From assembly GCF_963920925.1 (NCBI RefSeq), contig NZ_CAWUDI010000013.1, forward strand, positions 96,851-160,850: a stretch of DNA of 64,000 nt, read 5' to 3'. The stretch comes from Rivularia sp963920925 (lineage in GTDB: Bacteria; Cyanobacteriota; Cyanobacteriia; Cyanobacteriales; Nostocaceae). The position numbers were made by a program, and so were the translations under genes. Positions 1-8,621 of the stretch are shown in pieces (positions within the stretch are counted from its first letter, which is position 1; each line of letters begins with the position of its first letter). The notes beneath the pieces were generated by a model that did no database searches, was not told the origin of the DNA, and saw only the letters and a list, made by a program, of their open reading frames with translations.

Positions 1-727
1 TGCTAACGCTGAAATTACCAGGGCTGCGGATCAAATAATTAATGCTAAAACTAAAGTAACTGAAAGCATAGACAAAGTTACATCTTTAGAAAAAGACTTA
101 GCCGCACAAACACAAGAAATTAGTCAAGCACAAGCAGCCTTTGAAGCAGCACAAAGTCAAGCGCAGCGCTTAGCTTCGGAACGTCAAAGTGAAATATTAA
201 CTCAAATCAACAAGCGAAAAGAAGAATTGACTAATATTTCAGGTCAATTAGAGCAAGCCCAAAAACAGCAGCAATTAGAAACTATTAAAGCTCCCGTTAG
301 CGGCGTAGTTTACGATGTCAAAGCTACAAAAGGTCCCGTACAATCAGGAGAACAGTTGCTCTCAATCGTACCCAAAGGAGAAGAATTATTATTAGAAGTC
401 AAAGTTGTTAACCGCGATATTGGTTTTATTAATAAGGGAATGAAAGCAAAAGTCAAATTAGCAACCTTTCCTTTCCAAGAATTTGGTGCCATTACCGGCG
501 AAGTAGCGAGCGTCAGTCCTAATGCAGTAGTAGATGAAGAATTAGGATTAGTATTTCCTACCACAATAAAATTAGATAAAAATACCGTCATGGTACGTGG
601 CAAAGAAGTAGGATTTACACCAGGAATGACAGCGAATGCTGAAATGGTTACTCGTAAAAAATCAATTTTGACATTCTTAGTTGAGCCAGTTACCCGACGT
701 TTTAGCGAAGCATTTTCTGTTAGATAG
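1..727 (+). CDS. HlyD-family membrane fusion (adaptor) protein, 5' truncated by window edge
   Basis: The frame is open from base 2 to the stop at 725-727, so the start lies left of the window. The visible part begins with a Gln/Ala/Glu/Lys-rich coiled coil (to about base 280). It continues into a lipoyl/barrel-sandwich half (APVSGVVYDVK) and a beta-barrel segment (LLLEVKVVNRDIGFINKGMKAKVKL, split here only for reading) typical of type I secretion adaptors. Such proteins link an inner-membrane ABC exporter to the outer-membrane channel. Its usual exporter partner is not next to it on the right. The exporter gene at 14500-17184 is a possible partner, or another one lies to the left. The family call is firm; the substrate is unknown. 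Confidence 0.85.
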   Translation, partial: ANAEITRAADQIINAKTKVTESIDKVTSLEKDLAAQTQEISQAQAAFEAAQSQAQRLASERQSEILTQINKRKEELTNISGQLEQAQKQQQLETIKAPVSGVVYDVKATKGPVQSGEQLLSIVPKGEELLLEVKVVNRDIGFINKGMKAKVKLATFPFQEFGAITGEVASVSPNAVVDEELGLVFPTTIKLDKNTVMVRGKEVGFTPGMTANAEMVTRKKSILTFLVEPVTRRFSEAFSVR

Positions 728-835
728 TAGTTAGTGGTTAGTCGTTAGTTGTTAGTTGCTTAATTCACTCCTAACTCCTAACTTTCAATCCAAAATCCAA
801 CATCCAAAATCTAAAATCCTATGGCTTCTAACTCT
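728..835. repeat. Short tandem repeat tract (TTAGTTG / CTAACTC / CCAAAAT types)
   Basis: After the HlyD stop there are degenerate copies of a 7-mer (TTAGTTG, TTAGTGG), then CTCCTAACTCCTAACT, then CCAAAATCC units. This matches the short tandemly repeated sequences common between genes of heterocystous cyanobacteria. No gene is visible. Confidence 0.7.
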
Positions 836-842
836 ATCCCTG

Positions 843-1835
843 TCAAGCTCCTTTATATTTAAGAACAAAAATTACACCTATCAACCCTGCTAAAAGCAAT
901 ATCCAAGATCCAGTTGCGATTTTAGTCAGCTTTTTGGCTTGGATGCTTTGTAGCCAACCAGTTGGGCGTACATCTTGAAGTATAAGAGTGGCGATCGCCG
1001 CTAAGTTTAAACTGGCAATATTGGCTGTAACTAGCAGCATTGCGCCTAATGCGGGTTCCCATTCACCCGAACCCATTAACATTCCCCAGGTGACTAAGGG
1101 TGGTAGTAAAGCAACTGAAACCATTACTCCCACGATTGAACTGATTTCGCCAGCAGTTAAGGAAATAGCAGCAGCAGCACCGGAAGCAAGGGCAACAACA
1201 ATATCGGGTAAAGTTAATTTGGTTCGGATGGCTATTTCTGGTAAGTCTGGACTGACGGGAATCAGCAAACCGATTAAAATTGAAAAGGCAATCGGTACTA
1301 AAATTCCGATTATTCCAACTCTTATAGTTTTTAAAGCTAAGGATAAATCTCCTAAAATAGTAGCTACCGCTAATGCCATATTCGGCTTTAGTAACGGTGC
1401 TATTACCATTGCACCAATTATCACCACTTCACTACCGCGTACTAAACCAACAGCAGCAATACTCGAAGATAATAATAATAAGGAAATCTGCGTCCACGAG
1501 AAATGAACGCTTGTTGCTACATTAGTGTAAATTTCTTCGCGGTTAATCCGAGTTGGTGCTTCTGGTAAACCATTTTTCTCAGATGATTCAAGTCGAGGTA
1601 AAGAAGCTTCTACTGGCAATAGCAATAAACGAAAATCTTCTACATTCTTAAACTGCCCAACCACACAATCAACTAGCAGCTCTACTTGCCCAGACGAAAG
1701 TAATATTTTAAATTCCAGTTGATTATTTTCTAATTTTTTCGACCAAATTCCTGCATAGGTGTATTCTGCAATTATTTCTTCAAATAGTTCACCTTTTTCC
1801 TGTGGTAGATAAACCTCAACTAAGCGTAGATTCAT
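843..1835 (-). CDS. DUF389 (TIGR00341-type) membrane protein
   Basis: 330 residues. The N-terminal ~95 residues form a soluble domain (MNLRLVEVYLPQ start). A hydrophobic C-terminal half follows, with the family's characteristic GSEVVIIGAMVIAPLLKPNMA segment at about residue 135-155 and a Gly/Ala-rich SGAAAAISLTAGEISS stretch. Several membrane spans are evident up to the C-terminus. The biochemical role of DUF389 proteins is not established, and nothing nearby suggests one. It lies tail-to-tail with the HlyD gene and is probably transcribed alone. HIP1 sites occur inside the gene (for example 991-998). Confidence 0.85.
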   Translation of the reverse strand: MNLRLVEVYLPQEKGELFEEIIAEYTYAGIWSKKLENNQLEFKILLSSGQVELLVDCVVGQFKNVEDFRLLLLPVEASLPRLESSEKNGLPEAPTRINREEIYTNVATSVHFSWTQISLLLLSSSIAAVGLVRGSEVVIIGAMVIAPLLKPNMALAVATILGDLSLALKTIRVGIIGILVPIAFSILIGLLIPVSPDLPEIAIRTKLTLPDIVVALASGAAAAISLTAGEISSIVGVMVSVALLPPLVTWGMLMGSGEWEPALGAMLLVTANIASLNLAAIATLILQDVRPTGWLQSIQAKKLTKIATGSWILLLAGLIGVIFVLKYKGA

Positions 1836-2603
1836 GTGCGGCGTTTTGTGGGATTGAAAGAGTGCTAATTATTTAGCGTAGCCGATTCTAATAGGAAAAG
1901 GTTGTTTGATTTATTACGCTGCTGGTTGATCGTTCAATTTGTTCCTTTTTATTCAGTTTTTAGTTCAAAGCGGGTTTAATACGCCCCGCCGTCAATTGGC
2001 GTGCAAGCCGCAAAGCTCGCCACGGGGATACTCCCCGTGGCAGACTTTGCGTCTGGGGTTTCCCCATCCAATTGCCAGCGGTGGAGCGGTGGAGCTAGAA
2101 GCACCGACCATTCACGGCGGTCAGCAGCCAACTAACCCTTTTTTTTCCAAGTTGCTTGATTCAGTCAGAATAACTTCATTCTATTCTCAGCAAAGTCACC
2201 CTTGTAAATATCTATTCATCAAAGTTACAAAATATATATAAGAAATAAATCTTTTTTCCGGACGTACTCAAATGTTTCTAAAACCAAGAATGTTTAGATA
2301 AAATTCATATACATGGAATAGTTTATCCAGCTTTTAGCTTTTAGCTCAAAGCGGGTTTAATACGCCCCGCCGTCTATCAAATTGCCAACTAATAGTTAAT
2401 AGCTAATAGCTAATAGCTTTTAATTATCATTTTATTATCCAAATTTAGCTTAATAAAAACCTGGCTTAAGAGCAGCATTTCATTGTTGCTAAGTAAGTAG
2501 ACAGAAATAAATACAGCTATATTGCTCCCCTGTCATGATTACAATTTTCAACACCAACCTATTTATTTAATACTGAGATTTTAACAAAAAGGTATATATA
2601 TAT
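1836..2603. other. 768-bp intergenic region with dispersed repeats
   Basis: No convincing gene. It holds two copies of a dispersed repeat (see 1957-2374) and a perfect 9-bp hairpin with a 3-nt loop at 2020-2040 (CCACGGGGA / TCCCCGTGG). There is also a GGTGGAGC direct repeat near 2081-2096 and a TAATAGC tandem tract at 2386-2420. The last ~150 bp is AT-rich and should hold the promoter of the CAP gene at 2604. Confidence 0.6.
1957..2374. repeat. Two direct copies of a ~37-bp dispersed repeat
   Basis: A near-identical block containing CAAAGCGGGTTTAATACGCC occurs at 1957-1993 and again at 2335-2374, in the same orientation, preceded by TTTTAG and followed by CCGCCGTC. A diverged relative with the same downstream GGTGGAG units lies at 9683-9740. 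The sequence is richer in GC than its surroundings. It may be a REP-like or excision-footprint sequence. Confidence 0.65.
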
Positions 2604-3317
2604 ATGCGATTATCTCTATGGGTTACTTTGCCAACATCTTTATTAATAGCCTCTTGCTGTAAATTTTTTCAAATTAATCCCTCTTGGGCAGAGTTATCAG
2701 ATGAATATAAAGTTACTTTGGTCAAAAAATCTAGTCCAACTTTATTAGCACGAGCCAGCTACCTCTCGCAATTAGAAAAAGAGGTAATTATGGAAATGAA
2801 TAAAGTGCGGGAAAATCCTCAGTCATATATCCCAATTCTGAAAAAGTATAAAAAACGCTTCCGAGGAAATAAGGTCAAAATTGGTAAGCGCAAATATATG
2901 ATGACTAGAGAAGGAGTTGCAGTAGTTGATGAAGCAATTGCCTTTCTTTCTTCACAAAGTCGTGTTAACTCATTACGTCCATCCAGAGGAATGTCTTTAG
3001 GGGCTAGGGACCATGTAAATGACCAAGGTAGTACGGGGGGATACGGTCATTATGGCAGCGATAAAAGCGACCCTTTTACCCGCGTTAATCGGCATGGCAA
3101 ATGGGGACACATTGCTGGAGAAAACATCGCTTACGGTTACAGCACTGCCCAAGATATTGTTATGCAGCTAATTATTGATGACGGTGTACCCGATCGCGGA
3201 CATAGGAAGACTACGTTTAACCCAGAATACAATATTGCTGGAGTCGCTTTCGGGAACCACTCCGTTTATAAAGTAATGTGTGTGATTAATTACGCTGGTG
3301 ATTATGAAGAATTATAA
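2604..3317 (+). CDS. Secreted CAP-domain (SCP/PR-1-like) protein
   Basis: 237 residues. An N-terminal signal peptide is clear: a hydrophobic core after MRLSLW and a likely cleavage after PSWA near residue 29. The CAP domain covers about residues 55-235. It shows the family signatures GHYGSDKSDPFTRV (His of the binding cavity), GENIAYG, and a VPDRGHR segment in place of the usual sDGHR-type loop. The start ATG is preceded only by a weak AAGG. CAP proteins are extracellular and many bind lipids or metal ions; the bacterial role is mostly unknown. Its neighbours are predicted secreted proteases, so a role outside the cell is likely. Confidence 0.85.
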   Translation: MRLSLWVTLPTSLLIASCCKFFQINPSWAELSDEYKVTLVKKSSPTLLARASYLSQLEKEVIMEMNKVRENPQSYIPILKKYKKRFRGNKVKIGKRKYMMTREGVAVVDEAIAFLSSQSRVNSLRPSRGMSLGARDHVNDQGSTGGYGHYGSDKSDPFTRVNRHGKWGHIAGENIAYGYSTAQDIVMQLIIDDGVPDRGHRKTTFNPEYNIAGVAFGNHSVYKVMCVINYAGDYEEL

Positions 3318-3339
3318 GTTTATGTAGGAAATAGGTAAA

Positions 3340-3404
3340 AAGGTTCGTAGTAGCGCTTCAGCGCATCTGGAACTCGGATGCGCTGAAGCGCTACTACAAA
3401 CCTT
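3340..3404. repeat. Long perfect hairpin (21-bp stem), REP/terminator-like
   Basis: Bases 3347-3367 and 3377-3397 are perfect inverted repeats around a 9-nt loop. An outer AAGGTT/AACCTT pair (3340-3345, 3399-3404) extends the stem. The element sits between the convergent CAP and protease genes. It may act as a bidirectional terminator, but the GGTTCGTAGTAGCG core and the lack of a T-run point to a dispersed repeat. The same GGTTCGTAGT end flanks the element at 5207-5607. Confidence 0.75.
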
Positions 3405-3421
3405 CCCTTACCCCTCATCCT

Positions 3422-4921
3422 CTAAACCAAAATTTCATCTTCTTCAAGCATACTTTCAACATTAGTACTAAATATCCGATTATTTTGACTCAACAAAGTA
3501 TTTTGCTCATAGGTAAAAAACTGCCGTTCAAAAAAAGCATTTGCAGACTTGTTAATGTCTGTAAAACTTCGAGTTATATATTTACTACCAGAACTATATT
3601 CAAAGTTTTCGCGGGATAAATTTGAAATTAAACTTAAACCGGGGAAAAAATCGCCAAAATCCGGCAATAAAGGCATATCTGGACTATCATCACCCGATGT
3701 TTCCTCAAGAATCTGTCGTATTTGGTTATTATCAAGGCTCGGATTTGCACTTAACATTAAAGCCACCACTCCCGCAATGTGAGGAGTTGCCATAGATGTA
3801 CCGCTATAAGAATCATATTTATTATCTGGAAGTGTAGAGTAAATATCTACTCCTGGAGCGGTAACATATGTCAACTCTTCGGAACCCGCACGGTTAGAAA
3901 AATTAGCCAGACTTTTATCTTCATCTATAGCTCCTACAGCAATTCCATATCGATCCGCATAACGAGCCGGATATAGAGGCATTTGCCCGCCACTATTTCC
4001 TGCTGCCATCACTACAGTAACTCCCTGTTCGCTGGCATATTTTACCGCTTCTTCTACCTCAAAAGTAGGTAAAGAACCACCGAGTGAAAGGTTGATTACA
4101 TCTGCTCCATTATCCACAGCATAGTAAATACCGTCAGCAACCGCAGTGTTAGAGCCAGAGCCAAAATCATCTAAAACTTTGACTGGCATTATTTGAGCAT
4201 CGTAAGCAATACCAGTTACACCAAAACCATTATTTTCTCCGGCGATAGTACCAGAAACGTGGGTACCGTGCCCATCTACATCTAAAGTACTGTTATTATT
4301 ACCATCAAAGTTCCAGCCATAGAAATCATCTATATATCCATTCCCATCATCATCCCTACCGTTATCAGCAATCTCGCCGCTATTAGTCCAAATATTATTT
4401 TTTAAATCGTCATGATTGCGATCGACACCAGTATCTAACACCGCAACTACCACACCCTCACCCGTGTATCCTTTTGCCCATACTTCTGGGGCATTTACAG
4501 CATCAGCACCCCAATTATTGCCTCCTGTATCGGGAACATCATCAAAAGTGTCTTCTCCAATAACTTCAGCTACTGCTTCCGCTGCATTTGCTAAACCATA
4601 GCCATTATTAGAACTGTATGCCTGACTATCAGAGGCATGAAAACTAGTTTTGCGGAAATTATTATTCAAATTATTCTTCTGGGGAGATAATTGAATTTTG
4701 CTGTCTGTGATGGTGATGTCGGAGTTATTCAGATTAGGTTGTATAGATGATTCAGCCGTACTCACAATTAAATTATCAGTATAAGAATCAAAACTACTAC
4801 GATTCAAAAGACTAAAATCATTTAGGTTTAAATTATCATTTAATTCATCTATCGAGGTGATAGCAGTGATACGATTTTTTTTTTCAGGAAACAAATTACT
4901 ATCACTAAAATTAGCGTGCAT
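3422..4921 (-). CDS. Subtilisin-like (S8) serine protease without Sec signal
   Basis: 499 residues from the preferred ATG at 4921. That start has GAGG 9 nt upstream, whereas an upstream in-frame ATG at 4969 has no ribosome site. Residues 1-130 are an Asn/Ser-rich leader with no hydrophobic signal. The catalytic domain spans about 140-430, with Asp163 (AVLDTGVD), His218 (DGHGTHVSGT), oxyanion Asn309 (AAGNSGG) and Ser376 (GTSMATPHIAG), so it should be active. A DDDGNGYIDD loop looks calcium-binding. The C-terminal ~70 residues are of unknown type. It is the first of three minus-strand protease genes (also 5622-8621 and 9836-12019). The missing signal peptide suggests non-Sec, possibly type I, export. 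Confidence 0.92.
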   Translation of the reverse strand: MHANFSDSNLFPEKKNRITAITSIDELNDNLNLNDFSLLNRSSFDSYTDNLIVSTAESSIQPNLNNSDITITDSKIQLSPQKNNLNNNFRKTSFHASDSQAYSSNNGYGLANAAEAVAEVIGEDTFDDVPDTGGNNWGADAVNAPEVWAKGYTGEGVVVAVLDTGVDRNHDDLKNNIWTNSGEIADNGRDDDGNGYIDDFYGWNFDGNNNSTLDVDGHGTHVSGTIAGENNGFGVTGIAYDAQIMPVKVLDDFGSGSNTAVADGIYYAVDNGADVINLSLGGSLPTFEVEEAVKYASEQGVTVVMAAGNSGGQMPLYPARYADRYGIAVGAIDEDKSLANFSNRAGSEELTYVTAPGVDIYSTLPDNKYDSYSGTSMATPHIAGVVALMLSANPSLDNNQIRQILEETSGDDSPDMPLLPDFGDFFPGLSLISNLSRENFEYSSGSKYITRSFTDINKSANAFFERQFFTYEQNTLLSQNNRIFSTNVESMLEEDEILV

Positions 4922-5206
4922 AAACTTATACCTCAAATAGATAAATATATATTTTGATGGCAGCATCAATCGTGAAAAATCTCAAATAATTCAGATATAA
5001 AGCTGCAAAAAATTTCTGTTTCAATATATTTACTATGAAATAAAAATTAAATTTGCCAATTATTTTACAATAACTTTATTTAGTAGGTGTTTATTGATAT
5101 TGATCGACAGTTAATAAGAAAAAAAGATTTAATTACAACAAGTTTAAAGTATAAAAATGTATGTGATAAACGTTTTATTTTTTTCAATATGTTTATTTAT
5201 TAAAAA

Positions 5207-5607
5207 AGGTTCGTAGTAAGCGATTTATCGCTTTGCTTCATCTAAGCTCGACTTTATCCATTTTTTAGTAACGCTCAAGCTGATGCTAAAAGCTTTGTGG
5301 AACAGTAGTTTTACTTTTTCGATTTTACCGAGAATCACAAAGATGGAAAAAGTCTTTGCCAAAAAGCTAGGATTTTGCCGTATCAAGAGAACCAAGTTCT
5401 TAATTTTGGATAAAGTCGAGCTAAGAGGATGGGCGGAAAAGTATTCAGTTTTACTTCAGGCACCTCGGAAACCTAACCCCCCTGCCCCCCTTCCCTATGA
5501 GGGAATGGGGGTAATAAGCCTCTCTCCTTCTAGGAGAGAGGTTTGGAGAGAGGTTCCCAGATAGTTATTGACGCATTCTTACACTCTCTAAGGCTCACTA
5601 CGAACCT
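5207..5607. mobile_element. MITE-like composite with nested inverted repeats
   Basis: An 11-bp perfect inverted repeat (AGGTTCGTAGT at 5207-5217, ACTACGAACCT at 5597-5607) encloses 401 bp. Inside it, 5241-5260 and 5408-5427 form a second inverted repeat matching at 19 of 20 positions. The right part (5470-5565) is a GC-rich dispersed repeat with CCCCCCTGCCCCCC and AGGAGAGAGG motifs, also seen in the element at 9288-9466. No transposase is readable. The 652-bp gap 4970-5621 otherwise holds only AT-rich DNA upstream of the protease gene. Confidence 0.6.
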
Positions 5608-5621
5608 CTACTACCTATTTT

Positions 5622-8621
5622 TTAAGTAGAAACTACATTAGTAATGGTAGAATCCCAATAGCTAAAGTTACTACTAACTTCACCCCAACTTAATTCTAGA
5701 GTTCTAGATTTTAAAGCATTATTATCGGTACTCCAAGGATTCAATAAAGTGAATTTTTGAGTATCATTATTGTAATCTACTAAAGCGTAAGCATGAGAAT
5801 TGACAATATTTGATGTAGTACCGCTAGATTTTGAACCAAACCCGATAATTTCACCAGAATTAAAACCTTTAACTACCAGATCAAAGTTCAAAATTTTACC
5901 TAAAGACGATCTTTTTCCAGTAATATGCTTGAATGCGTCGCTCAAATATCCAGCATTACCAATACCGTTGTATGAATTGGTATTATCTTGATTAATCCAA
6001 CCTGATTCATTAAGTTGAGCATAAGCTTTTTCAGCAAGTGCTACCCATAATTCATTGTTAACATTGTCATGGCGATCGCCTGCATTTGCATATACGAAGT
6101 TACCAATATTATTAGTAGGTAAGTATCTGTCTACAGTTACATAATCGGCAACTCCCTTATTGTAGAAGCGAACCGTAAAAGTGCCATCTCCATTATCGAT
6201 AAACATATTTTGAATAATTTCCGGTGACTGTACGACAGTTGCACCTAAACCAGCTAAGAAGAAACAGTTATTGATATAGCCTTGTCTAATGTCATCATGA
6301 CTGATTCCATTTTGGTACAGAAAACCTTCTGCATATTGATAAGTGTGAGAAGTCTGGGCACGCTCGCTTCCTAAAAACCACTTGTTTATTAACTTGTCTA
6401 GTTGAACGTCGCTGCTTCCATCCTGCAAATTACCCGATTTATTTGCAGTGTCACCGTAAACAACCTTGCTTGATAACACTCTTATATAATCGGCCATTCC
6501 TAAATCAGAAGCATTATCAACTATGGTGCGTAAGTCTGTAATCTCAGTAGAATCTACAGCACCGTTATCCTTTGCATCCCGAAGTATAGCAATCATGTCA
6601 TTACGATCTAAATTTCCATCTAAAAATAACGACTTACTTAATGCACGTATGCTTGTATCTTGAATATTTTGATCGAACCAGTTTTGTTCGGGTTGCGGTA
6701 TGGGAGTGCGATCGACAATTTGGAAAGATTTTTCCCAACTATTGCTGTAACTATCTGCTCGATCGCGAGTTCTAGCCCACAACACGTAATCACCAGCTTC
6801 TAAAGAATCAATAGTGTAATCAAAGCTGAATGAACCATCTGTATTCTTACGGAACTCCACAGCATCAGCAATATTTTCCCAGCTTCTATCGTCTTTCTTC
6901 AACCAAAAATCAACTCTGGTTAAATCATCCATACCGTTAGCATCAAACACTTTGCCATTAGTAACGCGAACACCACCTTCAATAGCTTCGATGTCGAATT
7001 GCAAATCTGAAGGTTTAACATTTTTAACGTTGAAGAAAGTTGTTAAGGCATCTCCAGAAGCACCGCCTTTATCGTAAGCTGTTGCTTTTAGTTGATAATC
7101 TCCTTGCTGCAAGCTATTTATACTGTAGTCAAAACTAATGGAACCATCCTGGTTTTGATTAAAATTGAGAGCATCTTGAATCTCAATCCATTCGCCATCT
7201 TCTTGCTTAAGCTCAAACTCGATTCTTTCTAAGTCATCCATGCCATCTGCATCAAATACTCTTGTATTATTTAGCTCAACTCCTCCATCTATTTGCTTGA
7301 AGTTGAAGTCGAGTTGACTGGGCGCTGCATTACCGATGTTAAAAGACTGCTGCCAGCTATTACTGTAACTATCTGCTTTATCGCGAGTTCTTGCCCACAA
7401 TATATAATCACCTTGCTCAAGGGACTCAATGCTGTAATCAAAGCCTATAGAACCATCTTCATTTCTGCGAAATTCAACAGCATCCTCAATATTTTGCCAA
7501 TTTTCACCCTGTTTTTTCAACCAAAAATCCACTCTGCTGAGATCGGTTGCACCATTAGCATCTAATACTCTAGTCTTTTTAAGACGAACACCACGTTCAA
7601 CAACTTCGACTTCAAAGCGTAAATCGGAAGGCGCAGTATTCTTAACTCGGAAATAACTTTTTAAAGTTTCACTAGCAGCACCAGCTTTATCGTAAGCTGT
7701 TGCTTTCAGTTCATAATTACCTTGCTCTAAACTATTAATGCTGTATTCAAAACCGAACTCCCCATCTCCATTGTCAGCAAAATCGAGAGCGTCTTGAATA
7801 TCAATCCATTCACCATTCTCTTGCTTAAGCTGAAAATCAACTCTTGTTAAGTCATCTATACCGTTTGCATCATATACGTTTGCATTCTTTAGCTCAATTC
7901 CTCCACTCTTAGCTTCGATTGTAAAATCTAGCTTTGTAGGTGCTACATTCTCAAGTTCGGGATTAACAATCTTTTCTACGTCAATAGCTTGTCCCCAACC
8001 ATTGCTTCTAGCGGCGGAATTATCGGTTGCTCTACCCCATATATAGTATTTACCTTCTTCAAGATTGCTGATATCGTAGTCAAAACCAATTGAACCATCG
8101 CTGTTGCTGCTAAATTCAGATACCGTATCCAGCTTTCTCCAGTAACTGCCCTGTTTTTTTAGCCAAAAATCAACTTTTTTAATATCACCAGCACCATCTG
8201 CATCAAAAATCTTGGTATCTGTAAGCTTAATGCCACCTTCAATTAGCTCTGTATTGAATTGAAACTCTTGAGGTATATAGTTATTTTTAACTGCCAAGTT
8301 GTAAGAGGTAATAGCATCATCCACTTGATGCACCTGAATATGGTACGTACCTATACCTAAAGTTTTATTAATATTTTCATTCTCGATACCTTCGGCAGAT
8401 GAGTTTGCAATTACTGAACCATTATCATCTAGTAGTAGAACATCGACGTTAGCTGATAGTTCGTTTAATGCAAGACTAAAATTACTGCGACTGCTATTAG
8501 TGAAACTATAGTAATCGTCAGTATTATTCAAACTTACTGTATCTTCGATTATTTGCCATGTTTGGGTAATATCTAAAGATGTTGAGGAACCGAACAAGTT
8601 CCCCGCATTATCCATTGACAT
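5622..8621 (-). CDS. Calpain-like (C2) cysteine protease with PPC domain and five tandem ~102-aa repeats
   Basis: 999 residues, no Sec signal. Residues 17-113 form a bacterial pre-peptidase C-terminal (PPC) domain (DDYYSF...GTYHIQV). Residues 116-636 are five repeats of about 102 residues, each with a DA(N/D)G-x-x-DL...VDFWLKK or ELKQ core. The protease domain occupies about 750-999. Cys786 (RQGYINNCFFLAGLGA), His943 (NSHAYALVDY) and Asn961 (LLNPWS) form the calpain triad. The usual GDCW around the cysteine is NNCF here, a mild deviation. An ATG at residue 3 is an alternative start; neither start has a good ribosome site. The repeats look like adhesive beta-sandwich modules. Probably a secreted protease, with its neighbours. 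Confidence 0.88.
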   Translation of the reverse strand: MSMDNAGNLFGSSTSLDITQTWQIIEDTVSLNNTDDYYSFTNSSRSNFSLALNELSANVDVLLLDDNGSVIANSSAEGIENENINKTLGIGTYHIQVHQVDDAITSYNLAVKNNYIPQEFQFNTELIEGGIKLTDTKIFDADGAGDIKKVDFWLKKQGSYWRKLDTVSEFSSNSDGSIGFDYDISNLEEGKYYIWGRATDNSAARSNGWGQAIDVEKIVNPELENVAPTKLDFTIEAKSGGIELKNANVYDANGIDDLTRVDFQLKQENGEWIDIQDALDFADNGDGEFGFEYSINSLEQGNYELKATAYDKAGAASETLKSYFRVKNTAPSDLRFEVEVVERGVRLKKTRVLDANGATDLSRVDFWLKKQGENWQNIEDAVEFRRNEDGSIGFDYSIESLEQGDYILWARTRDKADSYSNSWQQSFNIGNAAPSQLDFNFKQIDGGVELNNTRVFDADGMDDLERIEFELKQEDGEWIEIQDALNFNQNQDGSISFDYSINSLQQGDYQLKATAYDKGGASGDALTTFFNVKNVKPSDLQFDIEAIEGGVRVTNGKVFDANGMDDLTRVDFWLKKDDRSWENIADAVEFRKNTDGSFSFDYTIDSLEAGDYVLWARTRDRADSYSNSWEKSFQIVDRTPIPQPEQNWFDQNIQDTSIRALSKSLFLDGNLDRNDMIAILRDAKDNGAVDSTEITDLRTIVDNASDLGMADYIRVLSSKVVYGDTANKSGNLQDGSSDVQLDKLINKWFLGSERAQTSHTYQYAEGFLYQNGISHDDIRQGYINNCFFLAGLGATVVQSPEIIQNMFIDNGDGTFTVRFYNKGVADYVTVDRYLPTNNIGNFVYANAGDRHDNVNNELWVALAEKAYAQLNESGWINQDNTNSYNGIGNAGYLSDAFKHITGKRSSLGKILNFDLVVKGFNSGEIIGFGSKSSGTTSNIVNSHAYALVDYNNDTQKFTLLNPWSTDNNALKSRTLELSWGEVSSNFSYWDSTITNVVST

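Noticed and set aside
988..1506. 172-codon plus-strand frame
   Set aside because: It lies entirely opposite the DUF389 gene, whose domain content is clear; the frame is a shadow with no family features.
1939..2241. 100-codon plus-strand frame
   Set aside because: It runs through the dispersed repeat and hairpin block; the translation is repeat-derived and has no ribosome site.
5283..5564. 93-codon plus-strand frame within the inverted-repeat element
   Set aside because: Considered as a transposase fragment, but no transposase motif is present and the second half is GC-rich repeat sequence.
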